Positions 1 through 9,937 of a DNA stretch of 9,937 bases are shown one piece after another (within the stretch, counting starts at the first letter, position 1; each line of letters begins with the position of its first letter). The stretch is taken from positions 1-9,937 of the forward strand of contig JANXRT010000181.1 of NCBI GenBank assembly GCA_025356735.1, written 5' to 3'. A model generated the notes under the pieces. It worked only from the letters and a program-made list of their open reading frames with translations, was not told the origin of the DNA and did no database searches. The position numbers were made by a program, and so were the translations under genes. This DNA comes from Acetobacteraceae bacterium. GTDB lineage: Bacteria; Pseudomonadota; Alphaproteobacteria; Acetobacterales; Acetobacteraceae.

Positions 1-168
<168 letters not shown>

Positions 169-170
169 CT

Positions 171-587
171 TCAGGCGACGCCGAGCGCCCGCTTCATCGC
201 CCGTGCGTTGCCGCGCAGGCTCTTGGCATAGCGCGCCTCGGTGTCCGCCTCGGTCTCGGCGCCGGTGGGATCGGCGTGGACCTGAAGCTCGATGCGGCAA
301 TTCTGCGCATCGACCGGCACCACCGAGACGGTCGAGCGGTAGTTCTTCATCTCCGGCCGGTCGAGCATCGTGTAGGTGTAGGAATGCTCCGAACTGTCGG
401 CCAGGAGCTCCCGCACCGTGCGCCCCTCCGGCATCTTCAGCGTGCGCACCGGTCCTGCCGGTGTCTGCTCGGTCGTTTCGCTCTCGACGATCGGCGCCCA
501 TTTGCGAATGCCGTTGAAATCGCCAATCGTCGCCCAGACCTGCGCCGCCGGCAGGGCAACGTCCTCGCTATGTTTAACGTCCGCCAT
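171..587 (-). CDS. SRPBCC family protein (polyketide cyclase/START-like fold)
   Basis: A 138-residue soluble protein with no signal peptide. The N-terminal stretch (VALPAAQVWATIGDFNGIRKWAPIVE, about residues 10-35) is the typical SRPBCC opening: a beta strand, then the V-W-x-x-I-x-D-F segment and a W-x-P turn. It is followed by alternating strands (RTLKMPEGRTVRELL, YTYTMLD, YRSTVSVVPV, CRIELQVHADP) and a closing helix rich in Arg and Ala. Length matches the single-domain family, whose members bind hydrophobic ligands in a deep pocket and are sometimes cyclases, hydrolases or dehydratases. No catalytic residues can be assigned, so the function is open. Start ATG at 587 has a GGAGA ribosome site at 593-597. 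It lies between a crotonase gene upstream (66 bases, with hairpins) and the oxoprolinase-family gene downstream (2 bases), so it probably serves the same pathway, as a binding protein or an auxiliary enzyme. Confidence 0.85.
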   Translation of the reverse strand: MADVKHSEDVALPAAQVWATIGDFNGIRKWAPIVESETTEQTPAGPVRTLKMPEGRTVRELLADSSEHSYTYTMLDRPEMKNYRSTVSVVPVDAQNCRIELQVHADPTGAETEADTEARYAKSLRGNARAMKRALGVA

Positions 588-610
588 GGTTTTCTCCAGT
601 AGAGGGGTTC

Positions 611-650
611 AAAGGGGCGAAGGCCCCTTTGCGGGTTTGGGCAGAGCCCA
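611..650 (-). terminator. Tandem intergenic hairpins, possible attenuator or weak terminator
   Basis: Two perfect inverted repeats lie in the 66-base gap after the crotonase gene. The first in minus-strand order is TGGGC/GCCCA with a 3-base loop (638-650). The second is AAAGGGGC/GCCCCTTT with a 4-base loop (611-630). The second stem ends in UUU in the minus-strand transcript but is followed by GAACCCC, not a longer U tract, so full intrinsic termination is doubtful. It could lower expression of the two downstream genes, protect the 3' end of the upstream message, or be a copy of a dispersed palindromic repeat. The structure is seen directly; the role is inference. Confidence 0.4.
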
Positions 651-653
651 TGC

Positions 654-1433
654 TTACTTATTCTGCCATTCAGGCTTCCGCTTCTCGGCAAAAGCCTTGG
701 GTCCCTCTATGTAATCCTGACTTTCCATGTTGGCCTGCTGCGCCGGATAGACCTTGCGAATGGCCTGCTCCAAGGTCGGCTCCATCATGCCCTGATACAC
801 CGCCTGCTTCGAAGCCCGCACCCCCATCGGCGAGCATTCGAGGATCATCGCCGCCCAGCGCATCGCGCCCTCGACCGCCTGGCCCTTCGGCACCACTTCG
901 TTGACGAAGCCGAGTTCCTTACCCTCGGCAGCCGGCACCCGGCGCCCGGTCAGGATCATGCCAAGCGCTTGCTTCTGCCCGATCATGCGCGGCAGGCGGT
1001 GCACCCCGCCGGCACCGGCGATCAGACCGACGCGCGGCTCGGGCAGCGCGAAGACGGCGTTCTCACTGGCTATGATGATGTCGCAGGCGAGCGCGATCTC
1101 GAAGCCGCCGCCCATCGCGACGCCGTTGACCGCGGCGATCACCGGCTTGTTGAGGTCGTAGCGGTTGGTCAGCCCGGCAAAGCCCGATTTCACCGCCGGG
1201 CCGCGTTTGCCGGCGGCCTGTACTTTCAGGTCGTTGCCGGCTGAGAAGGCACGGTCGCCGGCGCCGGTGATGATCGCCACCCACAGGTCGTCGCGCGCCG
1301 CGAACTCGTCCCACATCGGCTCGAACTCGTGATGCGCCTCACTGTGCAGCGCGTTCATCACTTCCGGCCGGTTGATGGTGACGATGCGGATGCGGCCCTC
1401 GTCACGCACGGTCAGGTATTTGTAGTCGGTCAT
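654..1433 (-). CDS. Enoyl-CoA hydratase/isomerase family protein, CaiD-like crotonase
   Basis: A 259-residue crotonase of normal full length for single-domain members, cytoplasmic. The first oxyanion segment is AFSAGNDLK (residues 62-70) and the second is NGVAMGGGFEIALACD (103-118). Both acid residues of classical hydratases are present: Glu112 in GGGFE and Glu132 in LPEPRVG. This supports hydration/dehydration of a 2-enoyl-CoA rather than a degenerate family member. GFAGLT, DLNKPVIAAVNG, FALPE and the C-terminal IEGPKAFAEKRKPEW closely recall E. coli CaiD, crotonobetainyl-CoA hydratase (recalled from memory, no alignment run). The start ATG at 1433 has a GGGGAG ribosome site 8 bases upstream. 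The next gene upstream is a CaiB/BaiF CoA-transferase, 29 bases away, which strengthens the CaiB-CaiD analogy. Carnitine itself as substrate is unproven: neither CaiC, CaiT nor CaiA is visible, and family III transferases serve many acids. Confidence 0.92.
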   Translation of the reverse strand: MTDYKYLTVRDEGRIRIVTINRPEVMNALHSEAHHEFEPMWDEFAARDDLWVAIITGAGDRAFSAGNDLKVQAAGKRGPAVKSGFAGLTNRYDLNKPVIAAVNGVAMGGGFEIALACDIIIASENAVFALPEPRVGLIAGAGGVHRLPRMIGQKQALGMILTGRRVPAAEGKELGFVNEVVPKGQAVEGAMRWAAMILECSPMGVRASKQAVYQGMMEPTLEQAIRKVYPAQQANMESQDYIEGPKAFAEKRKPEWQNK

Positions 1434-1462
1434 CGGCTTCGCTCCCCAAGCTTTCCAGGAGC

Positions 1463-2626
<1,164 letters not shown>

Positions 2627-2642
2627 TAGCCTCACTCCCAAA

Positions 2643-3878
2643 TCAGCTTCGCGCCGCCATGCGCGGCAGCCCGGCCTGGCGCTCGCCCAACATCGCGATC
2701 ACCACCGTGCCCAGCATGAACAGCGCCGAGGCGCCGAACACCCAGCGCGGATCGCCGCGATCCATGATCCAGCCGAACAGGATCGGGCTGACCGTGCCGC
2801 CGATGTTGAAGCCGGTGGTGACGATGCCGAACACCCGGCCGGCTGCACCTGGGGGTGCCGCGCGCCGCACCAGCATGTCGCGCGACGGCGAGATCATGCC
2901 CGACAGAAATCCGGCCGCCGCCATCAGAAAGGCGACCACGATGGCGCCCGGGCTGAACAGCGCGATCCACAGCACCAGCAGCGCCGTGACCGCGAAGCAG
3001 CCGGCGGCGAGGTCGCCATGGCGGCGCGTGACGTCGGCCGCGAACCCACCCGCCAGCACGCCGAACGCGCTGGCCAGCAGAAATGCCGTCAACGCGACGT
3101 TGGCCGCCTGCAGCCCGATGCCGTAGCCGGCGTTGAGCGCCGCGGCGGCGTAGGACTGGATGCCGCCCGCCGACAGGCTGAGCAGGGTGAAGAACACCGT
3201 CAGGCTCAGGATCGCCGGCGACCATATCTTCACGCGAACCGGGGCTGCCGCCTCCCCTCGCGCCTGCGCCGGTTTGGTATCGAGATCACGGGCGACGATC
3301 AACGGCAGCACCGCCAGCAGCCCGACGAGCCCGGCTGCGATCAGCGCCATCTGCACGCCCGCCCGGCTGGCGATCAGCAGCATCATCGCCGGCGCGATGG
3401 CGGTGCCGAGATAGCCAGCGAAGGTGTGGATCGAGAAGGCGCGGCCGATCCGCGCCTCATCCACGCGGGCGTTGAGGATCGCATAGTCGGCCGGGTGATA
3501 GACGCAGTTGGCCACCCCGGCGACCGCGGCCGCGACCAGCATCCACAGGTAGTTCGGAAAGAAGCCGATCGAGGTATAGGCGGCGCTGCCCAGGCACAGC
3601 CCGCCGATCAGCACGCGGCGCGAACCGACGCGATCGACCAGATAGCCCATCGGCGTCTGGGTCAGCGCCGAGACCACGTTGAACAAGGTCAGCGCCAGGC
3701 CAAGCTCGACATAGCCGACGCCGAACTTCTGCTTCAGCAGCGGGAACAGCGGCGGTAGCACCAGGTAATGCAGGTGGCTGACGAGATGCGCCCCGGACAC
3801 CACCGCGATGGCGCGGGTCTCGGCACGCCGCGCCGTCGATTGCGGCACCATCCCCGGTGCCACGGCCTCGCTGTTCAT
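2643..3878 (-). CDS. MFS transporter, fosmidomycin-resistance-like subgroup
   Basis: A 411-residue inner-membrane protein with about 12 hydrophobic segments in two halves, separated by a polar linker near residues 197-218. Motif A is seen as GYLVDRVGSRRVLIGG (78-93). The first helix with histidines (SGAHLVSHLHYLVLPPLFPLL) and the VYHPADYAIL motif (127-135) recall the Fsr-type (fosmidomycin resistance) MFS subgroup. A second motif-A-like loop, GGFAADVTRRHGD, lies after helix 8. Start ATG at 3878 has AAGG 8 bases upstream; an ATG nine codons further in lacks such a site. It is the first gene of the minus-strand run and lies 16 bases before the CoA-transferase. The context favours uptake of the substrate of that pathway, although the sequence relatives are known as exporters, so direction and substrate are uncertain. 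Confidence 0.9.
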   Translation of the reverse strand: MNSEAVAPGMVPQSTARRAETRAIAVVSGAHLVSHLHYLVLPPLFPLLKQKFGVGYVELGLALTLFNVVSALTQTPMGYLVDRVGSRRVLIGGLCLGSAAYTSIGFFPNYLWMLVAAAVAGVANCVYHPADYAILNARVDEARIGRAFSIHTFAGYLGTAIAPAMMLLIASRAGVQMALIAAGLVGLLAVLPLIVARDLDTKPAQARGEAAAPVRVKIWSPAILSLTVFFTLLSLSAGGIQSYAAAALNAGYGIGLQAANVALTAFLLASAFGVLAGGFAADVTRRHGDLAAGCFAVTALLVLWIALFSPGAIVVAFLMAAAGFLSGMISPSRDMLVRRAAPPGAAGRVFGIVTTGFNIGGTVSPILFGWIMDRGDPRWVFGASALFMLGTVVIAMLGERQAGLPRMAARS

Positions 3879-4027
3879 TGCCTGTCCCTTGTCCCGCGTC
3901 GCCAGGATGGCCCCAAGCGCATGACATTGACAATCCGGGGCGATCGCGCCGCAACCAGCACACGAATGTTGTAATGCATCTGAAATCCGTCACTATGGCG
4001 TTACATTCCGCCTGGGAGCGCCGCCGC
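3879..4027. promoter_or_regulatory. Divergent promoter/operator region between MFS operon and solute-binding protein gene
   Basis: These 149 bases separate two divergent starts and must hold the promoters of both unless transcription enters from elsewhere. A perfect TTGACA hexamer lies at 3927-3932 on the plus strand, inside the short dyad ATTGACAAT (3926-3934), but no good -10 hexamer follows at 16-18 bases. An imperfect inverted repeat has arms at 3963-3977 (CGAATGTTGTAATGC) and 3998-4010 (GCGTTACATTCCG), just before the ribosome site GGGAG (4014-4018) of the binding-protein gene. It is a plausible operator. No regulator gene lies in the window. The region is also richer in A and T than its neighbours. 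Promoter positions are not resolved. Confidence 0.4.
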
Positions 4028-5644
4028 ATGACCCGCCCGCCACGTCGCCTTCCCTTGTCGCGGGCAATCCATATCCTACCGATCCTGGCGCTGCTGGCAG
4101 CCTCGATGGCACAGACCCCGGCACAGGCAAAAGATTTCAAATGGGCCAACAACGGCGACATGAGCGCCATGGACCCCTATACCCGCAACGAAACCTTCCA
4201 GCTCTCGTTCCTCGCCAACATCTACGAGCCGTTGATCCGCCGCGACGCCAACCTTGCCCTCGAACCGGCGCTGGCCCTCAAATGGGAGATGACCAGCCCG
4301 ACCGTGTGGCGCTTCGCGCTGCGCCCTGGCGTCAAGTGGCAGGACGGCACCGACTTCACCGCCGACGACGTGGTGTTTTCCGCGGGCCGCCTCAGCAACC
4401 CGAATTCGGTGCTGAAATCCGTCCTCGCACCGGTTGAACAGGTCCGCAAGATCGACAACCTCACGGTCGAGTTCGAAACCGCGCGGCCCGATCCAATCTT
4501 CCCGCAGGAGATCACCACCTGGGTGATGATGAGCCGCGCCTGGTGCGAGAAGAACAATGCGGTCGAGCCGATAAACCTCGGCGCCACCGGCGCCGGCGAG
4601 AACTTCGCCATCCGCAACACGATGGGTACCGGACCGTTCCGCCTGGTGCTGCGCGAGCCGGACCGCCGCACCATCGTCGAGCCCAATCCAGGCTGGTGGG
4701 ACAAGCCACAGCACAATCTGGGCCGCGTCGAGCTCGATATCGTCTCCAACGCCGCGACCCGGGTCGCGGCGCTGCTGTCGGGCGACGTCGACATGATCTA
4801 CTCGGTGCCGCCGCAGGACGAGGCGCGCATCCGCGCCACGTCAGGGCTCAAGCTGATCGTCGGGCCGGAGTTGCGCACCATCTTCCTCGGCATGGACCAG
4901 TCGCGCGACGTGCTGCTGCATTCCTCCGTCACCGGCCGCAACCCGCTGAAGGACGCGCGGGTGCGCGAGGCCTTCGCGCTGGCCATCGACGAGGAGGCGA
5001 TCGCCGCGCGGATCATGCGCGGCCAGGCGCACCCGACCTGGCAGATGTGGGGCCCGGGCGTGAACGGCTACGATGCCGCGCTGGACGTCCGCCCGAAGAC
5101 CGATCCGGTCCGCGCCCGCGCCCTGATGGCCGAGGCCGGCTACGGCGAAGGCTTCTCGCTGCAGATGGATTGCCCCAACGACCGCTACGAGAACGACGAG
5201 GCGATCTGCACCAGCATCGCCGCCATGATGGCCCGCATCGGCGTCAAGATCGACCTCCTGGCGCAGACCAAGGCCAAGTATTTCAACAAGATCAACCAGC
5301 CTAACTTCGATACCGACTTCTACATGCTGGGCTGGACGCCCAACACCTACGACGCGCAGAACGTGCTCTACAACCTGGTCGCGACCCGCGTCCTGCCGCG
5401 CGGCGAGGTCAACAACGGCGGCTACTCCAATCCCCTCATCGATGCGCTGACCGAGCAGATGGTGGTCGAGACCGACACCGCCAAACGCACCGAGATGATC
5501 CACGAGGCGGCACGGCTGGTGCAAAAGGATTTCGGCTACATTCCACTGCACCAGCAGGTCATCGCCTGGGCGGCCAAATCCAACATCGAGCTAGTGCAGA
5601 TGGCCGACAACTACTTTCCGCTGCGGCTGGTGCGGGTGAAGTAA
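4028..5644 (+). CDS. ABC transporter substrate-binding protein, family 5 (dipeptide/oligopeptide type)
   Basis: A 538-residue precursor exported to the periplasm. The N-terminus MTRPPRRLPLSRAIHILPILALLAASMAQTPAQA is a standard signal peptide: basic start, hydrophobic core about 13-28, AQA cleavage site near residue 34. It has no lipobox cysteine, so it should be a soluble periplasmic protein. The mature part shows the family 5 order: NIYEPLIRRD, then LEPALALKWEM, the signature block WRFALRPGVKWQDGTDFTADDVVFSAGRL (94-122), the GTGPFRL segment (200-206), VREAFALAIDEEAIAARIMRG (312-332) and the C-terminal lobe. Such proteins bind peptides, opines, nickel complexes, glutathione or other small solutes. 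ATG at 4028 was chosen because GGGAG lies nine bases upstream and the signal peptide begins right there; upstream in-frame ATGs would bury it. No permease or ATPase genes flank it, so it is an orphan here, divergent from the catabolic operon. Ligand unknown. Confidence 0.93.
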   Translation: MTRPPRRLPLSRAIHILPILALLAASMAQTPAQAKDFKWANNGDMSAMDPYTRNETFQLSFLANIYEPLIRRDANLALEPALALKWEMTSPTVWRFALRPGVKWQDGTDFTADDVVFSAGRLSNPNSVLKSVLAPVEQVRKIDNLTVEFETARPDPIFPQEITTWVMMSRAWCEKNNAVEPINLGATGAGENFAIRNTMGTGPFRLVLREPDRRTIVEPNPGWWDKPQHNLGRVELDIVSNAATRVAALLSGDVDMIYSVPPQDEARIRATSGLKLIVGPELRTIFLGMDQSRDVLLHSSVTGRNPLKDARVREAFALAIDEEAIAARIMRGQAHPTWQMWGPGVNGYDAALDVRPKTDPVRARALMAEAGYGEGFSLQMDCPNDRYENDEAICTSIAAMMARIGVKIDLLAQTKAKYFNKINQPNFDTDFYMLGWTPNTYDAQNVLYNLVATRVLPRGEVNNGGYSNPLIDALTEQMVVETDTAKRTEMIHEAARLVQKDFGYIPLHQQVIAWAAKSNIELVQMADNYFPLRLVRVK

Positions 5645-5726
5645 AGCTTGGGGCGATGCCCTTGGGCGCACCGAAAACAGAGGCGTTGAGAGCTCACTGC
5701 CTGCGGCGTTGCTGATCCGACTTGCG

Positions 5727-6425
5727 ATGCACCGGCCGACGCACGATGCTGGGGCGGTGAACATTCTCGCCCCACCCAAGGCGCGGCTGTCGATCGAGAT
5801 CGTGCATGATCTCGTCTGCCCGTGGTGCTTCCTCGGCGCGCGCCGCCTGCTGCGCACCCTGCGCCGTCGGCCGGACCTGCTGTTCGACCTCACCTGGCGG
5901 CCGTTCCTGCTCAATCCCGACATGCCGCGCGCCGGCATGTCGCGGGGCGACTACGTGATCCGCAAATTCGGCGGTGAGGACCGTGCCCGGCGGCTGTATT
6001 CGCAAATTTCCGAGGTCGGGCGCGCCGAGGGCATCCTGTTCCGCTTCGACCGGATCGAGCGCACGCCATCCTCTGTCAACGCCCACCGCCTGGCCCGCTA
6101 CGCCGCCCGGTTCGGCCGCGCCGACGCGGTCGTCGAGGCGCTGTTCTCGGCCCATTTCACCGACGGCGCCGACATCAGCGACATTGGCGTGCTGGTGGCG
6201 GTCGGGCATGGCTGCGGCCTCGACGCCGACCCGGTGCGCGCCTTCCTGCAAACCGACGACGAGGTCGATCTGGTGCACGCCGACAACCTCCGCGCGCACC
6301 GGCTCGGCATCAACGGCGTGCCCTGCTTCGTCATCTCCGGCCGCCACGCCATCGCCGGCGCGCAGGAGCCCGAGGTCATCGAGCGGCTGCTGGACGTGGC
6401 GGCGGTCGAGGCGACCGAGGCCTGA
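5727..6425 (+). CDS. DsbA family oxidoreductase, FrnE-like, cytoplasmic
   Basis: A 232-residue thioredoxin-fold protein with an inserted helical domain. The active site is VCPWCFLGARRL, with Cys31 and Cys34 in a CPWC motif after the first strand. The cis-proline loop is GINGVPCFVI (Pro199), followed by ISGRHAIAGAQEPEVIERLL, the usual closing segment of FrnE-type proteins and 2-hydroxychromene-2-carboxylate isomerase relatives. There is no signal peptide, so it should act in the cytoplasm, in thiol-disulfide or glutathione-linked chemistry. An extra cysteine (Cys200) sits next to the cis-proline. The start is uncertain: ATG 5727 lacks a clear ribosome site. GTG 5757, preceded by GGGG, would give 222 residues and start just before the first strand, and TTG 5709 is also open. 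It follows the binding-protein gene by 82 bases on the same strand, with no clear terminator between, and converges on mfd. Confidence 0.88.
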   Translation: MHRPTHDAGAVNILAPPKARLSIEIVHDLVCPWCFLGARRLLRTLRRRPDLLFDLTWRPFLLNPDMPRAGMSRGDYVIRKFGGEDRARRLYSQISEVGRAEGILFRFDRIERTPSSVNAHRLARYAARFGRADAVVEALFSAHFTDGADISDIGVLVAVGHGCGLDADPVRAFLQTDDEVDLVHADNLRAHRLGINGVPCFVISGRHAIAGAQEPEVIERLLDVAAVEATEA

Positions 6426-6523
6426 TACGTCGTTTCGATCGTTGCCATACACCCGGCTGAGTGGGCGATCTTCATGGAAGTGGGCACTGCTCGACGTGGC
6501 GGGGGGGGGGGTCGCGGCCTGAT
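6426..6523. other. Convergent intergenic gap with poly-G tract
   Basis: These 98 bases lie between the stop codons of the DsbA-family gene (plus) and mfd (minus). They contain copy B of the repeated gene tail and a run of eleven G at 6501-6511 (C on the strand read by mfd). No stem followed by a T tract is visible on either strand, so no intrinsic terminator can be assigned to either gene. No credible small gene was found. Confidence 0.6.
6501..6511 (+). repeat. Homopolymer tract, 11 consecutive G
   Basis: Eleven G in a row between GTGGC and TCGCGG. It is the only homopolymer of this length I found in the window. Such tracts are prone to slippage in the cell and to length errors in sequencing. 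It is intergenic here, so a length change would not shift any recognised reading frame. Confidence 0.9.

Positions 6524-9937
<3,414 letters not shown>

Larger units (their letters stand above)
6387..6523 (+). repeat. Imperfect direct repeat: duplicated 3' tail of the DsbA-family gene
   Basis: Copy A (6387-6426) is the end of the oxidoreductase gene including its TGA. Copy B (6487-6523) lies in the following intergenic gap. The copies share CTGCTsGACGTGGCGG (15 of 16 bases, s being G or C), then GGTCG, then GGCCTGAT across the stop. In copy B the middle is changed to an uninterrupted run of G and about eight bases are lost. In the matching frame copy B would read ALLDVAGGGVAA then stop, against RLLDVAAVEATEA then stop in copy A. 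The similarity is seen directly; duplication is the inferred cause. Confidence 0.55.

Noticed and set aside
2627..2641. TTG start at 2641 for the CoA-transferase
   Set aside because: The GGAG ribosome site for ATG 2626 lies inside this extension, and the five extra residues do not match the family start.
3857..4027. N-terminal extension of the binding-protein frame back to 3857
   Set aside because: It would overlap the start of the divergent MFS gene and bury the signal peptide. The ATG at 4028 has a good ribosome site and begins the signal sequence exactly.
5650..5661. Terminator after the binding-protein gene (GGGC-GAT-GCCC)
   Set aside because: The stem is only 4 bp and no T tract follows, so it is too weak to call.
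5974..6522. Plus-strand frame of 182 codons overlapping the DsbA-family gene and ending in the duplicated tail
   Set aside because: It is a +1 shadow of the real gene, dominated by Ser, Arg, Pro and Thr. The tail match is better explained as a DNA duplication than as a coding extension.

Overview
This is a GC-rich bacterial chromosomal window. Protein style (Mfd with the alphaproteobacterial-type FPAWDCLPYDRVSP block, dense GC-ending codons, long antisense open frames) suggests an alphaproteobacterium, perhaps Rhodospirillales/Acetobacteraceae. That placement is inferred from protein character only. There is no tRNA, rRNA, CRISPR array, insertion sequence or phage gene.

Left part (1-3878, minus strand): five closely spaced genes read leftwards. 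In transcription order they are an MFS transporter of the fosmidomycin-resistance-like type, a CaiB/BaiF family III CoA-transferase, a CaiD-like crotonase (enoyl-CoA hydratase family), a small SRPBCC protein, and the N-terminus of a hydantoinase/5-oxoprolinase family protein that runs off the left edge. Gaps are 16, 29, 66 and 2 bases, so this looks like one operon. The 66-base gap holds two hairpins that could attenuate or terminate transcription. The logic is import of a small organic acid or amide, CoA activation by transfer, hydration/dehydration of the acyl-CoA, and possibly ATP-dependent opening of a lactam or hydantoin ring. The substrate cannot be read from the sequence.

Middle (3879-5644): a 149-base divergent promoter region separates the operon from a plus-strand periplasmic solute-binding protein (family 5, Dpp/Opp type). 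It has a clear signal peptide but no ABC permease or ATPase beside it in the window. The shared upstream region suggests co-regulation with the catabolic operon.

Right part (5645-9937): a plus-strand cytoplasmic DsbA/FrnE-type oxidoreductase (CPWC motif) faces the housekeeping gene mfd (transcription-repair coupling factor, minus strand), which is complete except for its extreme N-terminus beyond the right edge. The 98-base convergent gap contains an unusual 11-G tract and an imperfect copy of the 3' end of the oxidoreductase gene.

I see no clearly new defence or mobile system. The most interesting items are the uncharacterised CaiB/CaiD-like/oxoprolinase operon with its divergent orphan binding protein, and the duplicated gene tail with its poly-G tract.
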